Assembly (NCBI GenBank): GCA_965262365.1
Contig: OZ253541.1
Coordinates: 744,001 to 808,000 of the forward strand
Length of the DNA: 64,000 bases
Reading direction: 5' to 3'
From: UBA6522 sp965262365
GTDB lineage: Bacteria > Pseudomonadota > Gammaproteobacteria > Steroidobacterales > Rariloculaceae
A model generated the notes under the pieces. It did no database searches. It had not been told where the DNA came from and saw nothing but the letters and a program-made list of their open reading frames with translations. The position numbers were made by a program, and so were the translations under genes. Positions 32,735 to 42,165 of the stretch are shown piece after piece. Position 1 is the stretch's first letter; every line of letters starts with the position of its first letter.

Positions 32735-33874
32735 TTAGTGCGAACGCGAGTCCGAAGTAATCGATACGCCCAAGTCCATTTGCAGAGCAGAAAGTTCACG
32801 TGCCATTTCTAAGGAAGGAGTGTCGACCGGCGACAACAGTGACGTCAGCGGTCGACCACCTTCGCCTACCATTGATGGAGTGATTCCGTATCTCTTTCCG
32901 AATCGACCGTGAAGGGCTGCTGTTTCCGCGCAAAGTATTTCTGTTCCGGCATGAAGCAACGAAAGCGTCCCATCGTCGCCTGGATCACGTCGATCGATAA
33001 AGTCACACGAAATAGAATTCTCATCCGCAAGAACCACATTCAACGGCGTACCACCATGTACATCACTGCCACTCAACGACTTGTACAGCTCGGATGCCGG
33101 CCTTGGAAAACAATGCAATGCAGCAAATCGTTTCCGTATTTCCTTCTGCTTTAGTTCCTTGGCTATTTTCTTGTCTCTCTCCCGAACAAATGCAAAAGCA
33201 AAATCCGCGCTGTCACTATTCTCAAGATATTCTGCCTTTGATGGATCACTCCAGAAGTGGGCGAGAACACCTAAATTCTCAAGATTGGGCCGCGTTACTA
33301 TCCCTGCTTCCGAAAAGACGCCTCTCGCGGTGAGATAGGGAACCAAGCAGATGTCCTTTAGAATTCCGCCAAGCAGAAAAACAGTCCAAGCTTCTGCATT
33401 AGGCGCCTGCTGCTTGGAAAACCTTCTCGCGGCAATCTTAACTAGACCTTGTCGTATGTGGGGGAGATAACGCCGAGCCCATTTGTAGTAGACGAGAATT
33501 CGACTAAACAGTAGCGAATTAGGCGAACTCAAAAGAGCATCACAGTATCTCTGGTCGGAGCGGAATGTTGCCGTTAGTTTGTCCAGTGCGACAGACGGAC
33601 GATCTTGTTTCATGACATTGAGACCTGACATTAAATGAGGTTGAATTTGCCAATCTGCACCTTGTTCGCCAGGGCGATAGGCGGAAAGTGTCTCGGCAAG
33701 AAAGACCGGCGTGTGGTACACCTCAACGCCGCCGAGATCGCCACATGCCTGAGCATGGCTTGCTTGGCAAACTTCTAGGCAAGCACCCCTGACACAATCG
33801 CCCCTCAACGCCGCCGAGTTGAAATTGGGACATGCTGGCAGGAGTAAAAGACGATTTACCCACCAAGCCGCCAA
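32735..33874 (-). CDS. Hypothetical protein, possibly DUF5677/HEPN-like
   Basis: The frame is open for 379 codons, but the start is uncertain: the first codon is a TTG and the first 80 residues look poor. ATG at 33631 (MSGLNVMKQDRPS) is the better-looking start, giving about 298 residues. The body is helical, with ARGVFSEAGIVTRPNLENLGVLAHF and LYKSLSGSDVHGGTPLNV; the latter resembles the Ser/His-containing end of DUF5677-type, HEPN-like proteins. I cannot assign a function. It is preceded on the same strand by the small gene at 33905. GC is lower than in the backbone, which suggests transfer. Confidence 0.6.
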   Translation of the reverse strand: MAAWWVNRLLLLPACPNFNSAALRGDCVRGACLEVCQASHAQACGDLGGVEVYHTPVFLAETLSAYRPGEQGADWQIQPHLMSGLNVMKQDRPSVALDKLTATFRSDQRYCDALLSSPNSLLFSRILVYYKWARRYLPHIRQGLVKIAARRFSKQQAPNAEAWTVFLLGGILKDICLVPYLTARGVFSEAGIVTRPNLENLGVLAHFWSDPSKAEYLENSDSADFAFAFVRERDKKIAKELKQKEIRKRFAALHCFPRPASELYKSLSGSDVHGGTPLNVVLADENSISCDFIDRRDPGDDGTLSLLHAGTEILCAETAALHGRFGKRYGITPSMVGEGGRPLTSLLSPVDTPSLEMARELSALQMDLGVSITSDSRSH

Positions 33875-33904
33875 CCCGTTCCGCCCCGATTCCAGGCATG
33901 CTGA

Positions 33905-34222
33905 TTAATTGGCAGGAACGGCCCGCTTCCCGTTCTTGTATATTACAAAAGCCTCTACCGGCTCCGCACCACCAGTGCGCCTTGCCCGCTTGATTGTATA
34001 GCCATACAATCCGAGCTTCAGCGGCGGGCCGTCTAGTGATGCGAAAGCTTCCGCGATCTTTTCCGCTACAGGGTCCGTCTTTGGTCTTGGTGCTTGTGTC
34101 TTCTTCTGTAGTAGCCACTTGATAAAGACTTCCGTCCCCAAATCTTCCCCTACGCTTTTCCTTAGTGCGTTTAGCTTGCGCATTTCGCCTCTAGTCAAAG
34201 CGGATTCATCAAGTTTTGGCAT
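33905..34222 (-). CDS. Small hypothetical protein
   Basis: 105 residues (MPKLDESALTRGEMRKLNALRKSVG...). A strong GGAGG site lies 6 bp before the ATG, so the start is well supported. The sequence is basic, has no membrane segment and no family I recognise. It may be co-transcribed with the gene at 32735. Confidence 0.7.
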   Translation of the reverse strand: MPKLDESALTRGEMRKLNALRKSVGEDLGTEVFIKWLLQKKTQAPRPKTDPVAEKIAEAFASLDGPPLKLGLYGYTIKRARRTGGAEPVEAFVIYKNGKRAVPAN

Positions 34223-34434
34223 CCAATATCCTCCGTTTGGTTTGTTGCTCGGCAGATTCTAGCACACAGTAATCGGGCGTCTTGGTCCAGTGCGTGCGCT
34301 CACTTGAAGTGTGTATCTTGTCCCCCAATCTCATCCTAAGTGTGCCAATATAAATCAATCGTTATATTTATTTGGAGTTGCAGCCCGAAGGTTGTATTGT
34401 GATACACAATCAATTTTAAATTATGAGGTTCGAT

Positions 34435-34761
34435 ATGAATGCAAAGAAAATGATACTAGAACGATACTTCGGCAGAGTACGCCCAACGCAAAGACGGCGC
34501 GCCAAGCTAGTAAAGCTGATTGCCGCTGATTATCCAGACGGAATACCATGCCCGCGAGAATTGGCTCCCATTCTAGGAATATCAGAGCAGCAAGTCTACA
34601 ATGACTTAGCATGGCTAAAGAACCATTGGATATTGGATGTGCCGAACGACGACGATTTCAAAATGCAATGCGGCGGAGGTATTGCTACAGCTTCTGGACT
34701 ATCAAAACTTTCTCTAAAGGGTAAAGAGGTTGCGGCGCTACTGCATAATTGGACCTTGTAG
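34435..34761 (+). CDS. Small winged-helix-like protein
   Basis: 108 residues from the ATG at 34435, preceded by GAGG at a 6-bp spacing; an in-frame ATG at 34423 lacks such a site. The segment CPRELAPILGISEQQVYNDLAWLKNHW is helix-turn-helix-like and the C-terminus (LSKLSLKGKEVAALL) resembles a small wHTH regulator. AT-rich upstream region. Likely a small DNA-binding protein of foreign origin; no partner is identified. Confidence 0.65.
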   Translation: MNAKKMILERYFGRVRPTQRRRAKLVKLIAADYPDGIPCPRELAPILGISEQQVYNDLAWLKNHWILDVPNDDDFKMQCGGGIATASGLSKLSLKGKEVAALLHNWTL

Positions 34762-34930
34762 GGGTATGCCCGCTTCAAATGACCCCCTAGCCGGGCAAGA
34801 GGGTCGTGATTGTCTATTATGGATGTGCCCGATCATATATCGCTGGCGTTAGATTGGGAACAATTTGGCAGGTGCAACCCGAGTCGGACTGACCGGTCAG
34901 TTTCCCGAAGGTGCTATAGGAGATAAAGTT

Positions 34931-35227
34931 ATGAACACGGAAGTATGGAAGACGGTTGAAATCAGCGGAATCGTAGTCCGCTTTGTTTGTACTGAGAGAA
35001 GGGAAATTATGATTGTCGAGTCGGAGGCTTGCCCAAGCAATGAATATTTCTTGGATATTCTCCATCGCAAAATGGTCTTGTTTCGGCGAGACGAAAAGGG
35101 AGAAAGAGTAATCAAAAGAAAGTCTGCTCACTTGCATGACATTGCACGATATATTACGGCAGATAAACGATTGGAGAATTCAATTCCTAATGGCGAAAGG
35201 ATACTAAGGTCTCCATTTGTTTCATAA
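34931..35227 (+). CDS. Small hypothetical protein
   Basis: 98 residues from the ATG at 34931, with AGGAGA ending 8 bp upstream. The sequence (MNTEVWKTVEISGIVVRFVCTERREIMIVESEA...) suggests a small beta-rich N-terminus followed by basic helices. No family recognised. Confidence 0.6.
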   Translation: MNTEVWKTVEISGIVVRFVCTERREIMIVESEACPSNEYFLDILHRKMVLFRRDEKGERVIKRKSAHLHDIARYITADKRLENSIPNGERILRSPFVS

Positions 35228-35303
35228 TCGCGAGGGTGGCCTGACCCCTTGGAACAGCTCCCCTTGGTGAGGGAGGTTTTGACCAAGAACGTGGAGTGCG
35301 ACA

Positions 35304-35426
35304 ATGAGACGCAGGCATTTCAAGCCCGCGCAGATTATTCACATGTTGCGTGAGGCCGTGATCACGCTGGGCGGCGGCAAGATGATCGGGGAAATGTCCC
35401 GGGAGTACTTCCAGCGATTCTTCTAG
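35304..35426 (+). pseudogene. IS3-type orfA N-terminal relic
   Basis: A 40-residue frame begins MRRRHFKPAQIIHMLREAV and continues GGGKMIGEMSRE, the typical N-terminal helix-turn-helix of IS3-family OrfA proteins, then stops. The rest of the 406-bp gap 35228-35633 has no other gene I can support. Confidence 0.5.
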
Positions 35427-35633
35427 GCCGCGCATCTCGCGCTGGATATCGGGGTCCAGACTGTGCAAGGCGCGGGTGAGACATTCCGCGTAGACGCTGG
35501 AGCGTGGCTGAGCCGGGGAACGACGCCTTGCCCGTGGCGATTGCCTGATCGCGGGCGCGGCAGTATTTCGGTCGCCATGGGCAAAGAAGTCGTACAGCGC
35601 AGAGGCACACCGGGTAGGGTGAAAGCGTAGGCT

Positions 35634-36908
35634 TCAATTGCTGATCGTCAATGTGCCGTCAAGCTGCTCGAAATCCATGCCGAGGCTGTTATAGAGATCG
35701 CGTTCGAAAAGGTGAAGCAGATCAAGGAATTCATCGGCATGTACCAGGGAGTACCTCGGAAACGTCAAATTGGGTAGTGTCGGCTCGACTCCGCCTGGAT
35801 TCAATGGAGTTTGGGGGAGCGTAAAACCCATTGGAACGGTAGGACCGACGGTGAGAGTTTCCACTTCAATGGCGTATTCGGCTGTGGGCGTGCCGGCATG
35901 ATTCCTCACTCGATTGGCCCATGCAGTCAGCATGGCAAAAAGAACTACGGGCCACTCGGGTGAAACGGTTGCCTGACGAAATCGGGTGCTGCATGCCGTG
36001 AACCCCAACTCCAACAGACCATCGCAATACAGTTCGCCATAGGCCATGTACGGAAGCGGTGGATTGGCAGCTAGGTCAGCCCTCGCGCCTCGAAGCACTG
36101 GGCGCCAGATTGCGAAAGGGAAATTGGGTGGACTGTCCAGTCTGCGGGAACGGGTATCTTGCGTGCGTTCCACGCTGATTCGGGGCATGTGGCATTCGTT
36201 GACGATATTGTGCGCACGAAATACGCGCTCAAAACGGATCTCGTCGCCGACCGGTATGCCGGTTAGGCGAAAGCCGAAGGCATCGGCCGGAAAGTGGAGG
36301 ACATGCAACTCATCCGGAAAGCGCTCCGATCGTGCGCGGAACTTGTTGTCCAGGCGTTCGAGTCCGCGGGAAACATTGAGGGTCATGTCCTGGATTTCTC
36401 TCATGGTCATCTCTTCGCATCGGTCGGCCCGTCGGATTGGGCAGACGCGGGTCTTGGTAACGCGGTGAGGCGCTAAACGCGACTGTCCAGTACGAATCAC
36501 GATAACGCCGTCGTCACCTTGGCTGGGAATACCGTGGATTTCGAGTCTCGGCAGTTGCGGCTCAACCCGATCGCGAAAAACCAACCTCAGGCGATCTGCC
36601 AGTTCCTGGCATCGCGGAATGGGTTGAATGGCGCTGGCAACGCCAAGGTCGGTGTCGGATTCTTCTACACCGATCAACAACGCGCCTCCGTACGCGTTCG
36701 CGAACGCGACGGCCTCGGCAAGCAGCTTGTCCTTCGCGCGGCCGGAAATGCGGTTGCTTCCTTGGATCCAAGGATCGGGATTCTGACCGCCGGACGGCAG
36801 AGTTTCTTTAAACTCGAAACGTTCGCTTTCAGGCACCTGAGAGGCAATGAGTTCGTTTACGTCATCGATGGTGATTTCATTGGCGGGTTTGGTAAGAATT
36901 TCCGTCAC
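35634..36908 (-). CDS. AlbA_2/Schlafen-type domain protein
   Basis: 424 residues. The N-terminal 180 residues fit the AlbA_2 (Schlafen AAA_4) domain: SERFEFKETLP with the Glu-x-Lys pair, then AVAFANAYGGALLIGVEES and a basic segment CPIRRADRCEEMTMREI. The domain is related to nucleic-acid-binding or nuclease Schlafen cores. The C-terminal half has no motif I recognise. It stands alone between a mobile-element relic and IS debris. AlbA_2 proteins are frequent in defence-rich islands; a role here is inference. Confidence 0.78.
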   Translation of the reverse strand: MTEILTKPANEITIDDVNELIASQVPESERFEFKETLPSGGQNPDPWIQGSNRISGRAKDKLLAEAVAFANAYGGALLIGVEESDTDLGVASAIQPIPRCQELADRLRLVFRDRVEPQLPRLEIHGIPSQGDDGVIVIRTGQSRLAPHRVTKTRVCPIRRADRCEEMTMREIQDMTLNVSRGLERLDNKFRARSERFPDELHVLHFPADAFGFRLTGIPVGDEIRFERVFRAHNIVNECHMPRISVERTQDTRSRRLDSPPNFPFAIWRPVLRGARADLAANPPLPYMAYGELYCDGLLELGFTACSTRFRQATVSPEWPVVLFAMLTAWANRVRNHAGTPTAEYAIEVETLTVGPTVPMGFTLPQTPLNPGGVEPTLPNLTFPRYSLVHADEFLDLLHLFERDLYNSLGMDFEQLDGTLTISN

Positions 36909-37112
36909 AGGGGAGTTCCTTCAGGTCAGTGCGGTACTAGAAGCACTGCTCGATTGCATGGACGATGAATGTGCTTACGTGTCTCGCAGGGCTGAACGAA
37001 TGCGGATTTTACGCGTTATGCAAGATGGTCTGGTCGTATTCCGTATAAAGTTGGCAAGCGGGGCCGAGTAGACGGGGTGCGTTACCGGAGCCCCGCCCTG
37101 CGTATTCTGAGG
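36909..37112. other. Intergenic stretch without a supported gene
   Basis: No reading frame with a ribosome-binding site and recognisable product. Together with 37194-37466 it forms the gap between the AlbA_2 gene and the IS110 gene, apart from the repeat array at 37113-37193. Confidence 0.5.
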
Positions 37113-37193
37113 GAAAGTTGCCACCCGTTCTACGCGAAAGTTGCCACCTGTTCTAGCTGAAAGTTGCCACCCGTTCTGAGGCAAAGTTGCCTA
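37113..37193. repeat. 23-bp-spaced direct repeats, end of a lost IS21-type element
   Basis: Units beginning (G)AAAGTTGCCACC[C/T]GTTCT occur at 37113, 37136 and 37159, with a shortened one at 37182. Multiple short terminal repeats are typical of IS21-family ends. No istA/istB of matching type is present nearby, so this is a remnant end. Confidence 0.6.
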
Positions 37194-37466
37194 TATGGAC
37201 GCCGCCCGGTTGCCAAGTCCGTATTGAGGTTCTGGATTTCAGGCGCAGTTCTATATCCGACCTGTTTGTGCAGGATTTCTTTCCTGCTGGCCCCGATGGA
37301 ATCCGCCGACCCGCGTCTCATTCACTTGAAGGGCTTTTCGCCCGGGCAACTTTCCAGACTGGGCGGATCGCGGTCTTACCTGTTGGCCATCACCTCGTTT
37401 CGTTCCTGGCGCAACCTTAAAGCGACGTTCTCTCTGTTCGTAGTTTGGTGGTTGGACCCGCCTGCC

Positions 37467-38492
37467 TCAGGCTGGCGGGCACCCGTAGTTCGGCTGATAC
37501 TTGCGATCGTGAGCCAGCAAAGCCCAGATTGTGCGAGCCCGCTTGTTTGCCAGCGCCACCGCGGCAACGGTGGTCGGTCGCTGTTCGGCCAGTTTCAGTG
37601 CCCAGCGTGGCGATGACTTTGGGCGGCTCAGCACCGCACGAGCGCCGTGGACCAGCAATGTTCGCAGGTACGTGTCGCCGCGTTTGCTGATGCCGAGCAT
37701 CCGCACTCGTCCGCCGGTACCCTCGTGACGCGGAAGCAGGCCCAGCCAGGCCGCAAATTCGCGTCCGGACCGAAACGCCTTCGGATCGCCCATGGTCGCC
37801 ACCGCGGCCGTCGCACTCAAAAGGCCTACACCGGGGATCTCGGCGATACGCTGGCTGGCTTCGTTGTCGCGGTGCCAAAGACCGAGCCGACGTTCGATCA
37901 CCTCGATCTCTTCATCCGTGCGAAGCACCCGAGCCCACTGATCGCGCAAGCTGTCCACGGCCATCGCCGGCAACCGCTCCGATACCCGTTCCAGGGCGCC
38001 GGGGATGTCGCGATTCAGTCCGGCGCGGCCCTTGGGCATCACTTCACCGTACTCGGTCAACAGGCCACGTAGCGCGTTGGTCTGCGCGGTGCGGAACTTC
38101 ACCAGCTGCTGGCGCATGCGGTGCAAGGCCAGCACCGCCTGCTGCTCCTCGGTCTTCACCGCCACGTAGCGCACGCTCGGCTGCTGAACCGCGGTCCAGA
38201 TCGCCCGCGCGTCATGCGTGTCGTTCTTGTTACCGCGAACGAATGGCCGAACCATCTTGGCCGGCATGATCCGGACCTCGTGACCAAGTCCCTGCAGCTG
38301 CCGTGCCCAGTGTTGGCTGCCGCCGCAAGCCTCCATCGCCACCAGGCAGGCCACTCGATTGGCGAAATGCCTGAGAAACTTCGCTCGGCTGAGGCGCACG
38401 TTGTGCTCCTCCCCGGTGTCCTGCTCCACCCAATAAAGCTGAAAAACGCGCTTGGCCGTATCCACACCCACGATCGTCTTGCTACTCTCCAT
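37467..38492 (-). CDS. IS110-family transposase
   Basis: 341 residues from the ATG at 38492 (MESSKTIVGVDTAK), with GGAGGG upstream; an in-frame ATG at 38534 is less likely. The N-terminal DEDD/RuvC-like domain starts VGVDTAKRVFQL, with MEACGGSQHWARQL and NDTHDARAIWTA. The C-terminal transposase_20 domain holds IPGVGLLSATAAVATMGD and RSGREFAAWLGLLPR followed by KRGDTYLRTLLVHGAR. Typical of the IS1111 subgroup. Complete, and possibly active. The element ends are not clear to me. Confidence 0.95.
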   Translation of the reverse strand: MESSKTIVGVDTAKRVFQLYWVEQDTGEEHNVRLSRAKFLRHFANRVACLVAMEACGGSQHWARQLQGLGHEVRIMPAKMVRPFVRGNKNDTHDARAIWTAVQQPSVRYVAVKTEEQQAVLALHRMRQQLVKFRTAQTNALRGLLTEYGEVMPKGRAGLNRDIPGALERVSERLPAMAVDSLRDQWARVLRTDEEIEVIERRLGLWHRDNEASQRIAEIPGVGLLSATAAVATMGDPKAFRSGREFAAWLGLLPRHEGTGGRVRMLGISKRGDTYLRTLLVHGARAVLSRPKSSPRWALKLAEQRPTTVAAVALANKRARTIWALLAHDRKYQPNYGCPPA

Positions 38493-38666
38493 GTCGGACC
38501 CTCCGGTTTGCCTGGGAAGCGGATGCTCCCCCACTGGGCACTATGATGCCGTCGGCCCGCGAGGGTCCACTCCCTCTTCTCGGCCGCCAGCGTCAAGGTG
38601 GGCGGCGTCCATTCCATTCACCTGTGTGGAGTGAACCCCATCGACTGGACAACGACATGGCGGGAT

Positions 38667-39127
38667 TTAGGCCACTTGCCGAGCATGTTGTGCCTCAAAG
38701 TCCATCGGACTGAGGTAACCCAGTGCCGAATGGAGCCGTTTTTCATTGTAGACCCGATTCAGGAACCGCGGTAAACGATTCACGACGTCCTGGAAGGTCT
38801 CGTAGTCGTTCAGATACACCTCTTCGTACTTCACCGTTTTGATGAAGCTCTCGCACTGGGCATTGTCGTAGGGATTTCCACGCCGGCTCATTGATCCACG
38901 CAGGCCCCACTCGGTCATCAACGCCCGGTAGGCCGCCGAGGCGTACTGGCTCCCGCGGTCGGTGTGATGGATGCAACCCGGTGGCGGACGGCGGTTTTCC
39001 AGTGCCGCTTGCAGCGCCGCGAGTGTTAATCGCGTGTCGATCTGGCGTGACACCGCGTAACCGACCACGCGCCGCGACCAGGCATCCAGGATCACCGCCA
39101 GGAAGACGAAGGTCAGGCGCGTCCGAA
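38667..39127 (-). pseudogene. IS3 OrfB, 3' exon (integrase core C-terminus)
   Basis: Reads LTFVFLAVILDAWSRRVVGYA, then HTDRGSQYAS and the catalytic Glu region NAQCESFIKTVKYEEVY, ending DFEAQHARQVA. It is the second half of the DDE integrase. It joins in frame to the 5' exon (ending GDITF) if the intron 39128-41405 is spliced out, giving GDITFIRTRLTFVFL. Confidence 0.9.
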
Positions 39128-39178
39128 GTGGAGTAAGAAGCAGGGCGTAGTCGAACTATTTCCCTGCTTCTCCTCCCC

Positions 39179-39212
39179 GAACCGTACGTGCGCGTTACCG
39201 CGCATACGGCTC
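39179..39212 (-). ncRNA. Group II intron domain V
   Basis: 34-nt hairpin starting GAGCCGTATG and ending CACGTACGGTTC with a GTAA tetraloop; this is the conserved catalytic core of group II introns. Confidence 0.9.
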
Positions 39213-39217
39213 TCCAT

Positions 39218-40744
39218 TCAAGAGCGGCGCATCGCCATGGCAACGTCGGGGTAGCGAGAGGTGACTGTGCTCCGACCGTCTTCCGGGAGAAGATACGGGT
39301 TACCGGGCGGATTCCGCCACCGGAACCGACCCTTGGGGCTGGTGACCAGCCGTCGCAGGGCGATTCCACACAAATGACCGTTTCCGCTACGGCCGAACAG
39401 CACCCAGGTCTTCGCCGTGCCATCCGCCGGACGCCGAACCCATTGTCGCATCAGCGACTTGATCGAGGTCCGGTGTTTCCGTGCCAGCCAGTGCGCGAGC
39501 TTCCAGAAGACGACTCTGTCGAGCTTGCCGTACATGACCGCGGTATAGTCCGTGTAACGATAGAAGTTGGCCCAGCCCGCCAGTCGGCGATTGAGCCTTT
39601 CTATCAGGTCTATCGTGTTCTCGCTGTGATTGCCGGACAGCTCCTTCGCCAGCCTCGCGGCAAAGTTACGGAGCTTGTCCCTGGGTATCGTTGTCACCGG
39701 CCGCATCGTGCCCCGTGGCCCCCGTTTGCGAACAACGCGATGTCCGAGGAACGTGAACCCGTCGTTGACGTGTGTCACATGGGTTTTGTCCATGTTCAGC
39801 GTCAACCTGAGTTCGCCTTCCAGGAACGCGCGGCATTCTTCGCGGATGGCCCTTGCCTGCGCCTTGGTTCCCTTGACGATGACGACGAAGTCATCGGCGT
39901 AACGGCAGTAGGCAACCGCCGGTTTCCACTGCCGATCCTCACGGACGGCAATGGGCCGCTGTTGCTGGATGCCGAAGTTCCAGGCCCAGCGATCCTTGCG
40001 CGCTTTCTTGCTCAGGTACTTCGCCTCCAGCCATTGATCGAACTCGTGGAGCACGATATTGGACAGAATTGGCGAGATCACCCCGCCTTGCGGAACGCCT
40101 TCGCTGGCCGCACGGAACAGGTTGCGGTCAACATGACCGGCCTTGATGGTTCGCCAGACAAGGTTCAGGAACCGTCGATCACGGATCCGTTTCCGCAGGC
40201 ATCGCATCAGCAGTCTGTGATGCACGGTATCGAAGTAGGAAGCCAGATCACCTTCGATGACCCAGCGGCCCACCCCATAGGTGCCATCCTGCAGTTGGAA
40301 CTTTACGGTCCGGATCGCGTGATGGACGCTGCGCTCAGGCCGGAACCCATAGGACAAGCGATGGAAGTCGCTCTCCCAGATCGGTTCCATCACCATGAGC
40401 ATGGCGCGTTGCACGATACGATCCCGAAGACTCGGGATACCCAGTGGCCGTTGCTTGCCGTTGGCTTTCGGGATGTAGACGCGCCTTGCCGGTAGCGGCC
40501 GGTAGTCTCCCGCCAGCAACTCGGCGCGGATGCGCTCAAGCTGTAAAGGGAGTTCAGCCACCATGGCCTGCTTGTCGACACCGTCGATGCCCGGCGTTGC
40601 GGCACCGCTCGATGCCAGCGTAATCCGGGCCGCCTCGGCCAACCACGACCGGTCGGCCATGATCCTGAGCAGACGGTCGAACTTGCGTTGTCGGTCTGCC
40701 GTGGACCACGTTGCCAGCTTGCGCTGCATTTCGCTGATTATCAA
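39218..40744 (-). CDS. ltrA: Group II intron reverse transcriptase/maturase
   Basis: 508 residues. The reverse transcriptase blocks are complete: RRVYIPKANGKQRPLGIP, GDLASYFDTV, GVPQGGVISPILSN, and the catalytic CRYADDFVV. FTFLGHRVV follows, then the maturase X domain (RLAGWANFYRY). No HNH endonuclease is seen at the C-terminus. It acts in splicing the host intron and in retrohoming. The gene is intact and the intron ends are preserved, so it could still be mobile. It is not a diversity-generating retroelement type. Confidence 0.95.
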   Translation of the reverse strand: MIISEMQRKLATWSTADRQRKFDRLLRIMADRSWLAEAARITLASSGAATPGIDGVDKQAMVAELPLQLERIRAELLAGDYRPLPARRVYIPKANGKQRPLGIPSLRDRIVQRAMLMVMEPIWESDFHRLSYGFRPERSVHHAIRTVKFQLQDGTYGVGRWVIEGDLASYFDTVHHRLLMRCLRKRIRDRRFLNLVWRTIKAGHVDRNLFRAASEGVPQGGVISPILSNIVLHEFDQWLEAKYLSKKARKDRWAWNFGIQQQRPIAVREDRQWKPAVAYCRYADDFVVIVKGTKAQARAIREECRAFLEGELRLTLNMDKTHVTHVNDGFTFLGHRVVRKRGPRGTMRPVTTIPRDKLRNFAARLAKELSGNHSENTIDLIERLNRRLAGWANFYRYTDYTAVMYGKLDRVVFWKLAHWLARKHRTSIKSLMRQWVRRPADGTAKTWVLFGRSGNGHLCGIALRRLVTSPKGRFRWRNPPGNPYLLPEDGRSTVTSRYPDVAMAMRRS

Positions 40745-41405
40745 AGGTCTTCACCTCTCTGGCGGTCAGCTAATCCACCGCACAAGCCTCTCGAACTGCG
40801 CCCCTTCGCCATGTGGCCGGTTTTCCCGACCGCCGACTACTACGAGCGCTCCGCCAGTCCATCGCGCCTCGGGGACACATTCCCTTCACATCGCCAATGG
40901 ACCTTCCCCAGTTCACATGCCGGACTCAAGCGCAATGGTTGGGTTGCCGGTCGCAGTCTTTGCCCTTGCTTGCCGCAAGTCGATGCAGATGCCGCACGCT
41001 AGCGATGCTCTCCGCGCAGTTCCAGACCCACCGCCATCCATATGCGACGAGTCGTCGGGGCTCGACAGCTACGTGTCATCGAGCCCTCTCCGCATTCCAC
41101 CTGTTAAGTCGTGTAGGTGAAGGCGACATTTCAGCCCACAGATGCGGATCAACCGGTTCGTGTTCCTCAACCTTCCAATGCTCAGCCTGGGGACGCATCT
41201 TGGCGTAACGACTTCGCCTCACGCCCCGTTTCCCACGGGCTACGTCACCCGATCAATGCCCAATCGGTCACCGCCGCTTCGGCTCTCATCCGCTCATCGC
41301 AGCGGACGGGCATTCGGATTTCTTCCTCCTTTGTTATCCTCCTGCATTCCAGACATGCTCAGGCTCAGGCAGCGTCATCCAGACGCCTCCCGAGGCTGGG
41401 CGCAC

Positions 41406-41830
41406 TGAAGGTGATGTCACCGACCCACAGTTCGTTTGGACCGCCGGGAACGAAGTGGCGAGCCAGGTTCGGGAATACCGCCTCGCGGCAACCGCCATCG
41501 CTCGTTCGCACCGTCTGGCGCCGTGGTCTCACGCTCAGGCCGCGCTCGCGCATGATGCGCGCGACTCGCTTGTGATTGATCCGCTGGCCTTCGTGACGAA
41601 GCTGTGCCGTGACACGTCGATAACCGTAGCGGGGAAACTCCGCGCAGATCGCCTCGATCCGTGCGATCAACGCCTCGTTGTCCTTGCCGCGAACCTTGGG
41701 TCGATAGTAGTAACTGCTGCGTGCGAGGTTCATCAGCTGGCAACCTCGTCGGATCGAGATCCCGTCGGGCCGCTCACGATGGAGGCTGTCGCGCCGCTCG
41801 GCCGCTCGACCGACGGGCGGGTTTTTTCAG
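41406..41830 (-). pseudogene. IS3 OrfB, 5' exon
   Basis: From the A6 slippery run (41822-41827) the -1 frame reads NPPVGRAAERRDSLHRERP and on through MNLARSSYYYRPKVRGKD, RYGYRRVTAQLRHEG and ELWVGDITF, where the intron interrupts it. It is the N-terminal half of the IS3 integrase, expressed by programmed frameshifting from OrfA. Confidence 0.85.
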
Positions 41831-42088
41831 CAGGTCGTTCTCCATGACCAACTGGCCGACCTTGCGCTCAAGCTCCGCGATCCTCACTTCGTACTGCGCC
41901 AACAAGTCCCCTTGAACCTGCTCATCGTCGAATTCTCCGGCCTCGTATTTGGCGATCCAAACCCGAATTAGATTGCGCGAGATGTCGTGCTGACGCGCCA
42001 AACGGGCGAGGGGAATTTCACCTGTCAGGTACTGCTGCGCCACCTGGCGTTTGAACTCAAGACTGTAACTGCGATGACGACGGGCCAT
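41774..42088 (-). CDS. IS3-family OrfA
   Basis: 104 residues from the ATG at 42088 (MARRHRSYSLEFKRQVAQQYL). A helix-turn-helix (PLARLARQHDISRNLIRVW) is followed by a leucine-zipper-like helix (ELERKVGQLVMENDLLKK). AAAAAA at 41822-41827 near its end is the usual -1 frameshift site that creates the OrfAB transposase. Confidence 0.9.
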   Translation of the reverse strand: MARRHRSYSLEFKRQVAQQYLTGEIPLARLARQHDISRNLIRVWIAKYEAGEFDDEQVQGDLLAQYEVRIAELERKVGQLVMENDLLKKPARRSSGRAARQPPS

Positions 42089-42165
42089 ACTCTTGTCCTC
42101 CTGGCCCGGCAAGCTTACTGGCAAAATCACGCCGTCAAATTGTCCAGTCGATGAGGTTCACTCCA

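Larger units (their letters stand above)
39128..41405 (-). mobile_element. Group II intron with maturase, inserted in IS3 orfB
   Basis: On the minus strand the intron starts GTGCGCCCAGC at 41405, the conserved group II 5' end, and ends ...ACTCCAC at 39128. Domain V lies at 39179-39212 and a domain VI-like hairpin (GAAGCAGGG/CCCTGCTTC) follows. Splicing restores an uninterrupted IS3 OrfB frame, which confirms the borders. The 660 bp from 40745 to 41405 contain no gene and correspond to ribozyme domains I-III/IV. Confidence 0.92.
38627..42165 (-). mobile_element. IS3-family element carrying a group II intron
   Basis: The terminal inverted repeats read inward TGGAGTGAACC.CATCGACT then GGACAA from both 38627 and 42165. 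GTG flanks both ends (38624-38626 and 42166-42168), a possible 3-bp target duplication. Total length is 3,539 bp; without the 2,278-bp intron it is 1,261 bp, the normal IS3 size. It sits in an IS21 istA gene on its right side. The left flank is not istA, so a rearrangement may have followed. Confidence 0.88.

Noticed and set aside
33723..34118. ORF overlapping the small gene at 33905-34222
   Set aside because: The overlapping gene has a strong GGAGG site and reasonable composition, while this frame has no start signal and reads like a shadow.
37113..37193. CRISPR array
   Set aside because: The 23-bp period leaves only about 4 bp between units, the spacers are not unique sequences of normal length, and no cas genes occur. 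It fits an IS21 terminal repeat set.
39188..40495. Long plus-strand ORF opposite the maturase
   Set aside because: Shadow of the reverse transcriptase gene; the minus-strand product has every RT motif.
39218..40744. Diversity-generating retroelement acting on the FGE domains of the kinases
   Set aside because: FGE/C-type-lectin folds are frequent DGR targets, but this reverse transcriptase has a maturase X domain, lies between perfect group II intron ends, and no template/variable repeat pair rich in adenine substitutions is seen near the kinase 3' ends.
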